Positions 55,903-64,000 of a DNA stretch of 64,000 nt are shown here, in pieces. Position numbers and translations under genes: made by a program. The notes beneath the pieces are model-generated. The model had not been told where the DNA came from, did no database searches, and saw only the letters and a program-made list of their open reading frames with translations. This DNA is from Massariosphaeria phaeospora (taxonomy: Eukaryota > Ascomycota > Dothideomycetes > Pleosporales). Numbering within the stretch: the stretch's first letter is position 1; each line of letters starts with the position of its first letter. The DNA is taken from NCBI GenBank assembly GCA_011032825.1, contig JAADJZ010000006.1, forward strand, positions 1-64,000, in the 5' to 3' direction.

Positions 55903-57586
55903 ATGAAGGTCGCAGCCTCCGCGCTCCTCGTCGGCGCTGCCTCTGCAGCTGTCGCACCCCAACAGCAGGTCTTCAAGCTGCCTGAGCAGCTCAAAGAGCT
56001 CAAAACCGATGCATGGACGAAGCCGCTTCACAACCTGGAAGAGTCGTTGAAGACGCTCACTGGCGAAGCCCGCCGGGTCTGGGATGAGGTAGCACTCATG
56101 TTCCCAGAGTCCTTTGAGAAGGCCGCATTCTTCACGTCGCCGAAACCGCACACGAAAAGGCCCGACCATGAGTGGGATCACATCATGAAGGGCGCAGACG
56201 TGCAGAGCGTCTGGGTCGAGAACGAGAACGGCGAGAAGGAGCGGGAGATCGACGGCAAGCTCGAGAACTTCAACCTCAGAGTGAAGAAGGTTGATCCAGG
56301 CCTACTCGGTGTCGATAAGGTCAAGCAGTACAGCGGATATCTTGATGACGAAGAGGAAGACAAGCACCTTTTCTACTGTGAGTACCCTAGTAACCACCAA
56401 ATTTACCACTCCTGCTAACGATACCTCAGGGTTCTTTGAGTCTCGGAATGATCCCGCCAACGATCCCGTCGTATTATGGCTCAACGGCGGACCGGGCTGC
56501 TCGTCGTTGATGGGCCTGTTCATGGAACTCGGCCCATCGGGCATCACCAAGAAAATTGATCTCAAGTACAACGACTTTTCATGGAACGCCAACGCCTCGG
56601 TTATCTTCATTGATCAGCCGGTGAATGTTGGATACTCGTACAGCAGTGGCTCAGTCAGCAACACTGTCGCTGCTGGCAAGGACATCTACGCGCTCCTCAC
56701 GCTCTTCTTCAAGCAGTTCCCCGAATATGCGAAGCAGAGCTTCCACATCTCCGGCGAGTCATATGCCGGACACTACATCCCGATCTTTGCCTCCGAGATC
56801 TTGTCTCACAAGAAGCGTAACATCAACCTCCAGTCCGTCCTCATCGGCAACGGTCTCACCGATGGCTTGACCCAGTACGATCAGTACAGGCCCATGGCCT
56901 GTGGAGAGGGTGGCTGGCCTGCCGTGCTGGACGAGAGCACCTGCCAGTCCATGGACAATGCCTATCCCCGCTGCGCAAGCCTCATCCAGGGCTGCTACGA
57001 CTCGGAGTCAGTGTGGAGCTGTGTACCCGCGTCCATCTACTGCAACAACGCCATGATCGGCCCATACCAGCGCACTGGCCAGAACGTCTATGACGTGCGC
57101 CGACCTTGCGGCGACAACGACCTGTGCTACGATGAGATCGACTGGATTGCCAAGTATCTCAACAGGCCAGAGGTCATGCAGGCCGTTGGTGCCGAAGTCT
57201 CCTCGTACGAGGGCTGCAACTTCGACATCAACCGCAACTTCCTTCTCCAGGGTGACTGGATGAAGCCGTACCACCGTGTCGTCCCCGGCCTTCTCGAGCA
57301 GATCCCCGTCCTCATCTACGCCGGCGATGCTGACTACATCTGCAACTGGCTCGGCAACAAAGCCTGGACTGAGGCGCTCGAGTGGCCCGGCCAGAAGGAG
57401 TACAAGAAGGCTGCGACCGAGGACCTTCTCCTTGGCGGCAAGGGCGAGAAGATCGGCGACTACAAGTCGAGCGGCAACTTCACCTTCATCAGGCTGCACG
57501 CTGCTGGCCACATGGTGCCGTACGACCAGCCCGCGGCTTCTGCCGATATGTTGAAGAGGTGGTTGGCCGGAGAGTTCTGGGCGTAA
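55903..57586 (+). CDS. cpyA: vacuolar carboxypeptidase Y (serine carboxypeptidase S10)
   Basis: Removes C-terminal residues from peptides in the vacuole; made as a pre-pro-enzyme. Exons 55903-56377 and 56430-57586, intron 52 nt, 543 aa. A signal peptide covers about residues 1-17. The propeptide runs to about residue 125 with basic and helical sequence. In the mature enzyme, [10 protein letters not shown] and the catalytic Ser269 in GESYAGHY are clear. The catalytic Asp is in [12 protein letters not shown] and the His in [12 protein letters not shown]. Many cysteines ([29 protein letters not shown]) match the family disulfides. The splice site falls inside the Trp codon of HLFYWFFES, a common position. 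C-terminus EFWA. Confidence 0.96.
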
Positions 57587-58151
57587 ATTGATGTTTCGCC
57601 GTGTGTCGGTATTGCTCAAGTTGCTGAGTTTGATCTATGTACTTGGAAATGAAATCGCACGTTATTCGACCTGGTTGGATTGGTCATGGTGTACAATACC
57701 AACTGGTGCTGTCATAGTAGAAATAAGGAATTAACTCTAAACCAAATCTCTTCTTCATCTTGTTCATGTGTGACATTATAGTCGGTACTTCGAAACTTCC
57801 GGCGGCGAATGATGTTCCATTGTTGTCCGGTGAGCATTCTTGATCGTGGTTACATGTCATGAAGAGTCACAAGACGCAAGACCTTGCTCCAGATTTCAAA
57901 AGCAGGACAACATTGTATGAAAATGGGATCAGATTGTGTGATTTTTGATACAGGCTGTGCATGGCCAACCCTTACCCGCCTTTCGCAATCCCCTCATCGC
58001 CATCCTAAGTCGTGCAGAGAGCCGCGCGAAGTAGAAAACGTGAGAGCCGATCAATGCCGTTTGATAAACACCGTAAGTGCACCACCCCACCATAGAAGTC
58101 TTCTGCCCCCAAGCCACGCAGAGCCCCAGCTTCCCAGCGCCAACGAACCGT
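57587..58151. other. convergent intergenic region (cpyA / RPS18)
   Basis: 565 bp of 3' flanks, AT-rich at 57700-57800. No gene was seen. Confidence 0.6.
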
Positions 58152-59174
58152 TTAACCCTTCTTCTTGGACACACCGACGGTACGACCGCGGCGGCCAGTG
58201 GTCTTGGAGTGCTGACCACGGACGCGCAGGCCCCAGTAGTGTCGCAGACCACGGTGAGCACGGATCTTCTTCAGGCGCTCCAAATCGTCACGGAGTTTGG
58301 AGTCGACGCTGTTGGCTAGTACCTGGCTGTTCTTGCCATCGACGATATCACGCTGCCTGTTGAGGAACCAGGAGGGGATTTTGTCTGCGGCCCGTTAGTA
58401 AGGGCACTTATTTTCGGCGCGGGTAGGGTAGTGCGTACATTGGGAGGGGTTCTGGATGATGGTGACAATTCGCTCGAGTTCTTCCGAGGTGAGATCTCCG
58501 GCACGCTTGGTGAGATCGACATCGGCCTTCTTGCAGACCAAGTTCGAGTATCGGCGACCGACACCTTTGATCTTAGTCAAGGCGTACATGACCTTTTGCT
58601 TGCCATCGACGTTCGTGTTTAGCAAACGGATAATGTACTGGAAGCTGTGCGAAGTCAGCGTGGGCTCCACAGGTCTGCTGGCAGCGCATCTAGCTTCCAG
58701 CGTCCTGAGTCTAGACAGTGAAAGTGATCGCTTCAGTATACACCCAATGCCCGTAATACCGCAGCCGCACAGCTCCATCCCAGACAGCAGAAGCCCTTCC
58801 TCGACGAGCGCCATTTTCCTCTCTCCTCTCACACTCAGCATTATGTCTTGTGGAGGCATTGTCGTCCATGCTTCTGATCTAATTGTCTCCGGGCTTTTGC
58901 CTCTGCTGTCTGATTCGGCTGTGTACTCGGTATCCGAGGATATTTAGGGGAACGAGCGGGTGGAGCAGCGCAGTATCACGATGAGCGAAAGGATAAAACA
59001 TACTTCGACTTCTCTCCGGAGACGAGCGCTATAAGATCGTTAGTAAATAATCGTGTGCATTCGCGCGGCCAACATCAGAACACACTGCCGCAAAAGAGCA
59101 CAGTATCCTGCTAGTCTAACGGCAAGCGCATCTTGAAGGGCTTGCGAGGTGGAATGAGGCAGGTACTCACACAT
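58152..59174 (-). CDS. rps18: 40S ribosomal protein S18 (uS13)
   Basis: Small-subunit head protein near the decoding site and subunit bridge. Minus-strand exons 59174-59171, 59028-59004, 58644-58439 and 58384-58152; 155 aa. The first coding exon is only ATGT, so the Ser2 codon is split; introns are 142, 359 and 54 nt. Sequence is typical throughout: [55 protein letters not shown] and the C-terminus [20 protein letters not shown]. The long intron 2 carries no gene I can identify. The position of the short first exon is judged from the ATG in GCCATCATGT followed at once by GTGAGT. Confidence 0.96.
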
Positions 59175-60226
59175 GATGGCGGCTGGTCGAAGGCTTGTCG
59201 ATGTGGTTTGTCGTATGCGGAAGCGAGCTCGTGAGGTTGAGGATTTTGGAGCGACAGCGCCAAGAGTGTGGGCTCGGCAGATATAACGTAATCAATGTCC
59301 AGAAGCGCTAACCCTTCGTCGACACCTCCACGCTGAACACTCCACCCTCCATCCGTCCATGAAAGCACTCGCTACGAATGTTCACATATACGCTCTCGCT
59401 TCATCTCATGATGAGTTGCGTTTCACACCCGACGAGTGCTATATGTGGGGCGGCTAGCCGCGATATGTTGCCTACACATCGACACTGTCCAACATGCCCT
59501 TGGCGGGCCGTGTGCAGATGGATTATTTTAAAAGAATACTTCATATATTTTCGTTGCCCTCTAGGGAGCGCTTTCACGGCGGTCAGACGAAATCTACGTT
59601 GGAATGGCCGACATCACCGCCTCATGGTCCGGTGCCGACGGCAAACTATTTACGGGCGGCCTTCCAGCGCCTGACATGCCAATTGAGTCTTGGGACGGAC
59701 CTGAAAAATTCAAGGTAATATATGGCCCCGAGGTCAAGGCTGTACCCTCTCTGTGGAGGCGAAGTCGATGCCTGCGCCACGATGCTTCTTCTCTGTCCGC
59801 CTTGCGCGCGAGGATCTTCTGGTGCCTGGATTAAGGCAACTATCGGTGCTTTTCACCGTGACGAGGAAACTGCTAGCCTCACTGTCAAGTAAGGTGATTA
59901 AAAGTCCCTGCTGGACGAACGATGATTCACAGCCCGGTAATCTCGCCCCAGACACTATTCCGTGCTTACAAGCCCCGGCCTGGAGATCCTCTACTATTAA
60001 ACCGTCAGTTTCACGTATTCAGTCCTCTTTCAACAGGTGATACTGGAAGCCTACGTTACTTTCTATCCGTCTTCGTTCGTCCGCACTAATTCAATGTCCC
60101 TAACAGTGTTGGGTCCTCTAAGCTCAGATCATAACTCTGATCTGCGAGGCTTGTCCTTGGCCTCCTGATTGACACCTACTCGAAGCTCCCCTTTTCGATA
60201 ACGCGGACCCAAGTTTAGCTAGGGCC
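59175..60226. other. divergent intergenic region (RPS18 / 529-aa gene)
   Basis: About 1 kb holding both promoters and one doubtful small frame (59604-59834). Otherwise nothing recognisable. Confidence 0.5.
59604..59834 (+). CDS. doubtful small gene or gene remnant
   Basis: An ATG-started frame reads MADITASWSGADGKLFTGGL, then PAPDMPIESWDGPEKFK, which looks protein-like, before a possible donor GTAATA at 59715. In another frame downstream, SGAWIKATIGAFHRDEETAS also looks protein-like and ends next to a GTAAGG. No splice arrangement joined the two convincingly. It could be a small unrecognised multi-exon gene, a decayed one, or chance. Confidence 0.25.
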   Translation: MADITASWSGADGKLFTGGLPAPDMPIESWDGPEKFKVIYGPEVKAVPSLWRRSRCLRHDASSLSALRARIFWCLD

Positions 60227-61816
60227 ATGGAGACTACTTCGTCCGACTTGAATGCGGGAGTAGGCTCTCGTAGGCACCATAGTGTGTCTACAGCCAGTAG
60301 CTCGAAGTACATACCTATCCCTCCTGGACATTACATCTTGCCGTTTCATGGAAGTTGCCCGAGGTGCCATCATTACCACAAAGCGGTCGAAATTCGCATC
60401 AAAATCCACGAAGACCCCAGTCGGACGAGCCACATTCACTGTGAAGCTTGTCAAGCGAAATGGCTATCTTTTGGTGGACACAATACTTGCATTTCTTTGC
60501 TCTCAACTCAAACTGCTGAACTGGATCATGTCGAGCAGGACTTCCGCTCCGGACTTGTCGACGTGGTACGATCGGCCACTGGACCTACGAGCCTTTCTAG
60601 TGTTCCTGAAATTTTGTCTTCTCGGGCTCCTTCCCATGAGCATCCTTTACGCGCACACTCAAGTAGTGCAGGCCAGGATGTGCTTCGTACTACTGCCCTT
60701 ACCGCTGAGCCTATACCGACAGGACGAAATGAGCACTCGCCAAATTTCCTGGGCCCTAATAATGCACCTGGCATGAGCTTCCAGACAGCTCCAGTAACTT
60801 CAGCATTCACCAACAAATTCAAGAAACCTAAGATAGCGTTCCATCGTTTGATACGAAAGCTCGAGAAACGGTTCCCGATCCTGGACAAACTTAGCCGGAC
60901 AAGGCCAGCACAATCCTCCAAGGAGCGGAAGAGAGCCGTCAAAGGTAAATACAAGCTTCCAGCCACCGAGGTTGAGGACGACCGTGACAATCTCACCCCT
61001 CGAGCCCATGTAGAGCCTGTGGCAAATCGAAGCAGCGCCGTCGACAAAACGAAAGAACATCTTGCCAATGCATGCACTCCGCGCAAGACAGCTTCCGAGG
61101 CGGCGGCTCTCCTCAATGGCTATGACAAACAAGAGATCCGGAATATGACTCACGAAGAACGCTATGCTTGGATTCGCCAGCAAATTACAGCTTTCCAATG
61201 TGGGTGTGCACATGATTGCTCATGTGGACCAGTCGTTACCCCTACTCCTGCTCTTATGGTTAACGACAGCATACAAGCACGGATCGCACCCGAAGAGCCC
61301 CTTGACACGCCGGAGACTCTCCGCCGTCGTTCCCACGAATTACTAGGCCTGGGCAGCCATTTCGAACCCGGCACTACGTTTATCCCTACTGGCCCCCTCA
61401 GCATATCTCAATCTGATACTGCTGTAGAAGGCCTGATCATAACCTCGGCATCTCGCAATTCGTTTCTCGAGGGCAGGTCAAGGACTCCACAGCTGGAGCG
61501 GCTCCCACCACCTGGTTCTCAACAGGCTTTCTCGCGTCTTGATCTTAATGGGGTCGACGGAAGTGTGTCAATGAATTCTCTCGCCATTGCCGGAGCCGTT
61601 CGTAGTGCGCCAGTAGTGGGTCTATCTGCGGCATCGGTTGCACCAGTGTCTCCAACTTTCGGCTCAAGTGAAGCGCCACAACTACAAGCGCAACAAGTGT
61701 TGTCTGCTGGAGGCATCGATTATAGAGCGACGCGGATACACGTGCCTGCTCCCACACCGCTTCTTAACGGATACCACACTTCTAATGAACAGGACCGAGA
61801 TTCAGCCCACTCTTGA
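60227..61816 (+). CDS. hypothetical protein with N-terminal CxxC zinc-ribbon-like motif
   Basis: Single exon, 529 aa. The N-terminal 80 residues contain PFHGSCPRCHHYHKA and, about 30 residues on, HIHCEACQAKWLSFGG followed by ISLLSTQT. Two CxxC pairs and nearby His suggest a small zinc-binding unit; similar stretches occur in other uncharacterised proteins of filamentous ascomycetes, as I recall. A basic helical patch (FKKPKIAFHRLIRKLEKRF) lies near residue 210. A second Cys-rich spot, QCGCAHDCSCG, lies near residue 330 after MTHEERYAWIRQQITAF. The remainder is Ser/Pro-rich and probably disordered. No membrane segment or signal peptide. Function unknown; the gene itself is likely real because it is long, ATG-started and has ordered, biased segments. 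Confidence 0.65.
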   Translation: METTSSDLNAGVGSRRHHSVSTASSSKYIPIPPGHYILPFHGSCPRCHHYHKAVEIRIKIHEDPSRTSHIHCEACQAKWLSFGGHNTCISLLSTQTAELDHVEQDFRSGLVDVVRSATGPTSLSSVPEILSSRAPSHEHPLRAHSSSAGQDVLRTTALTAEPIPTGRNEHSPNFLGPNNAPGMSFQTAPVTSAFTNKFKKPKIAFHRLIRKLEKRFPILDKLSRTRPAQSSKERKRAVKGKYKLPATEVEDDRDNLTPRAHVEPVANRSSAVDKTKEHLANACTPRKTASEAAALLNGYDKQEIRNMTHEERYAWIRQQITAFQCGCAHDCSCGPVVTPTPALMVNDSIQARIAPEEPLDTPETLRRRSHELLGLGSHFEPGTTFIPTGPLSISQSDTAVEGLIITSASRNSFLEGRSRTPQLERLPPPGSQQAFSRLDLNGVDGSVSMNSLAIAGAVRSAPVVGLSAASVAPVSPTFGSSEAPQLQAQQVLSAGGIDYRATRIHVPAPTPLLNGYHTSNEQDRDSAHS

Positions 61817-62585
61817 CGTCCAATATGATGAAGGACATACGGGAGATAGACTTCTAGTACCCGAGACAAGGAACGCAGCATATGTATCAGGCCTAGGTCA
61901 TTTCTCTATCACCATCACGGTCTGGATGGATTTCTGAAGTTTTCACTACATTTTGGGGCCTCGTTTGCGCCTTTCCTTTTCCGCCTCTTCTCCATACATA
62001 GATACCCACAACTCATTGATTCATTTCCCTGATCTTCTCTCTAGTCTGCATCATTTAAAAGGACTAGTGCTTTTCAAACTTTCTATGCTGGACAGTATGA
62101 AGCAGCTACTTGTCAACATTCTTCGTTTTATAGATTATTATTCTGTATGATGATATCTAGATTCAACACACATCTACTCAATCAATCACTCTTCTCCCAA
62201 CTCTATATTGAAAAGTGTCTAGTCGGTTTGCCCGATTGCTCTAGTGCGCACAACAGATTCTAGCCGCAGCGATTTTCACTGTAAGATGGAGTGAAAGCTC
62301 CTGGTCAAGCACATGACGTAGCGCACTAGGCGATCTTACAAGACGAAGATCAACGTGACAGTAACAGTGGGTCTTATACAAGACGGGCTAGTCCATTGAG
62401 CTCATGTTTGAGATCCCTTTCAGTGTTGGGAGCTTGTAGACGCTGGGCGGCGAATCTGTCGAGGCGGGCACTAATTTCACGCTCGTCAACATTTATATCT
62501 ACCACCCACAACCAACCTCCAATCTCCAACCTCCCACCTTCCGTCCACAACCAATCCGACAACCCCCACCACACCCACCGTCAAC
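61817..62585. other. intergenic region
   Basis: 769 bp; 3' flank of the 529-aa gene (AT-rich near 62100-62180) and promoter of the next gene (C/A-rich from 62500). Nothing else seen. Confidence 0.55.
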
Positions 62586-63539
62586 ATGGTCAAGCGGCGA
62601 ACTCAGTACCGCAAGGTGCGCCGTGCCAGAGCAAGACAGCTACACGACCTCCAAGCCAAGGGCGTCCTCCCAGCAGATGCCACCTTCCACGATCTGAACG
62701 CCTATGACGACTCCAAAAAGTTCAGGCATCAACATGAAGCGTCTACTGCGTATACTACTGCGTCCACTGCTCCCAAAGTCAGAGCCGAAGCCAGCTACAC
62801 CGCGTCCAGCAGCCGCGCTCTCGACGTCGCCGCAGCCCAGCTCCCGCTGAGGTTGCGCGTTCACGAACACTTCACTGCCACTCCCGGCGCCGCAGCCCAG
62901 CTCCAGCTCCCGCTGAGGTCGCGCGACTACGAATACTACACTAGCACTCCCGGCGCCGCAGCCCAGCTCCATCTCCCGCTTCGGTCGCACTTACACTCAC
63001 ACTCCACCGCCGCAGCAACCGCTCGCCTGAACCGGCTCCGCAGCGTGCACATACTCCCCGAGGACGCCACAATCGCCGACATGTACGCTCGGGATGCTCA
63101 ACTCGCCGCCGACATGGAACTCGCTGCCGCTGGTACTAGATTCGCTGCCAACGAGACCACTACTCGCACTCCCGCCACCGACTCTGCCACTGCCACTACA
63201 ACTATCTCCCGCAAGGCCGCCAAAGCCGCCCGCATGGCTGCCCGCAGCATCGAGCGCAAGAAACAGTACTGGGCCGACGTCAAGCTCGCGAAGCAGCTGA
63301 AGAAGAGCGGGGAGTTGCCGCTCGGGTCGACGGTTAAGGATGTGATGGCGTGGCGGAAGGCGGGGGCGGGAATGGGGGCGGGGGTGAGGATGGGAGTGAA
63401 AGGGGAAAGGGAAATGGAGACGGGTGGACCTTGGCGTACGGGCATGGAAATGGAAACGGAGATGGATATGGAGATGGAAACGGGTGGGTGGTGGGACGCG
63501 GAGAGGGATGCGGGTGGATGGTGGGACGACGAGGTGTGA
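62586..63539 (+). CDS. hypothetical repeat-containing basic protein
   Basis: Single exon, 317 aa, ATG in TCAACATGGTC. I do not recognise it. A motif of about 20 residues occurs three times: GVLPADATFHDLNAYDD (about 26-42), HILPEDATIADMYARD (about 154-169) and GELPLGSTVKDVMAWRK (about 239-255); the shared core is LPxx[AS]TxxDxxA. Each copy is preceded by a basic helical segment (RRARARQLHDLQ, ATARLNRLRS, KKQYWADVKLAKQLKK). Between copies one and two lie three Ala/Leu-rich repeats around AAAQLxLPLRS. The C-terminus is Gly/Met/Glu/Trp-rich (METGGWWD). There is no signal or membrane segment. The repeated motif argues for a real protein; the role is unknown. Confidence 0.6.
   Translation: MVKRRTQYRKVRRARARQLHDLQAKGVLPADATFHDLNAYDDSKKFRHQHEASTAYTTASTAPKVRAEASYTASSSRALDVAAAQLPLRLRVHEHFTATPGAAAQLQLPLRSRDYEYYTSTPGAAAQLHLPLRSHLHSHSTAAATARLNRLRSVHILPEDATIADMYARDAQLAADMELAAAGTRFAANETTTRTPATDSATATTTISRKAAKAARMAARSIERKKQYWADVKLAKQLKKSGELPLGSTVKDVMAWRKAGAGMGAGVRMGVKGEREMETGGPWRTGMEMETEMDMEMETGGWWDAERDAGGWWDDEV
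62838..62992 (+). repeat. in-frame GCCGCAGCCCAGCTC repeat (three copies)
   Basis: GCCGCAGCCCAGCTC-containing units encode AAAQLxLPLRS three times within the 317-aa protein. They probably arose by tandem duplication, because the DNA as well as the protein is conserved. Confidence 0.8.
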
Positions 63540-64000
63540 TGGGTATGAGATAAGTAAGATCTAACCAGTTGAGTGGTTAGGAAGGGGATAGCAGAGCCCT
63601 TCGCAGTTGGAAGTCATTACTAACAAATAAACACAGCCTCGGAGCAATGCTCTTGACGGTACACGAGTTTTCGGCATGAGGTGGGTAGTATGCCTTTGAC
63701 CTTACCAAACCGTATTGTATCTGGGATAGTAGCCGATGTGTGAACAGGAGCTAGATATCGATGTGGATGTGAAAGGGTATGGGCACTTGGGAGCGTGGCG
63801 GGAACGGGGGTATGCTAAGGGGGTTAGGAGGGAGAATATTGCGGTACGGTACCTGAACCGAACCGAACTGGCATTATCAAAGAATCGAAATTCTGTCCAT
63901 TCCACTCACATAGGCCCAACTCTATATGCATGCAGACCCGGGTATATCATATCATCCATCAATCATCCTGCCCATCCCATCCCATCCTATTCCTTATCTA
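63540..64000. other. intergenic, right edge of window
   Basis: 3' flank of the 317-aa gene. No gene was seen; the last 60 bases contain ATCC/CCCAT simple repeats. Confidence 0.5.

Overview
The window is nuclear DNA from a filamentous ascomycete (Pezizomycotina). I favour Dothideomycetes, on overall protein character and on the CPS1-type gene at the left edge, but I could not test this. The supporting signs are many short introns (mostly 46-60 nt) with GTRNGT donors, CTAAY/CTGAY branch sites and YAG acceptors. Genes sit on both strands without operons, and the gene families are fungal. I found no CRISPR, rRNA or tRNA.

Left part (1-33 kb), mostly housekeeping: a 5'-truncated CPS1/DIP2-like double adenylation-domain protein (1-4913, +); a ferric-reductase-like membrane flavocytochrome (7216-9060, +); mitochondrial phosphatidylserine decarboxylase (10649-12359, -) divergent from a HERP/Usa1-like ubiquitin-domain membrane protein (12812-15314, +); a small secreted beta/gamma-crystallin-like protein (16126-16661, -); NRDE2 (18360-21404, -) divergent from UTP10 (21876-27547, +); an LCHN/DENND11-type protein (27769-29806, +); and 2-isopropylmalate synthase (30132-32141, +).

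Middle (33-50 kb), more accessory: a 13-exon glutamate decarboxylase (33195-35665, -) and a Zn2Cys6 regulator whose zinc cluster is split by introns around a 30-nt micro-exon (36870-39792, -). Next come about 5 kb without a credible gene, holding a GC-rich patch and a G-rich strand-biased tract. Then a STAND-type N-terminal domain protein (44976-48183, -) has a 1.7-kb Tc1/mariner element (48250-49966) inserted 66 bp upstream of its start codon. The element's transposase frame carries one in-frame stop.

Right part (50-64 kb): an unrecognised 208-aa protein (51751-52377, +); SDO1 (53940-54908, -) divergent from vacuolar carboxypeptidase Y (55903-57586, +); ribosomal protein S18 (58152-59174, -); a doubtful small frame (59604-59834, +); a CxxC-containing hypothetical protein (60227-61816, +); and a repeat-built hypothetical protein (62586-63539, +). 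Several genes serve ribosome production (UTP10, SDO1, RPS18), but no pathway cluster is visible. The most unusual region is the transposon/STAND junction, where the element supplies an in-frame upstream ATG. Exon joins were made by hand from splice signals and family expectation; all coding totals are divisible by three.
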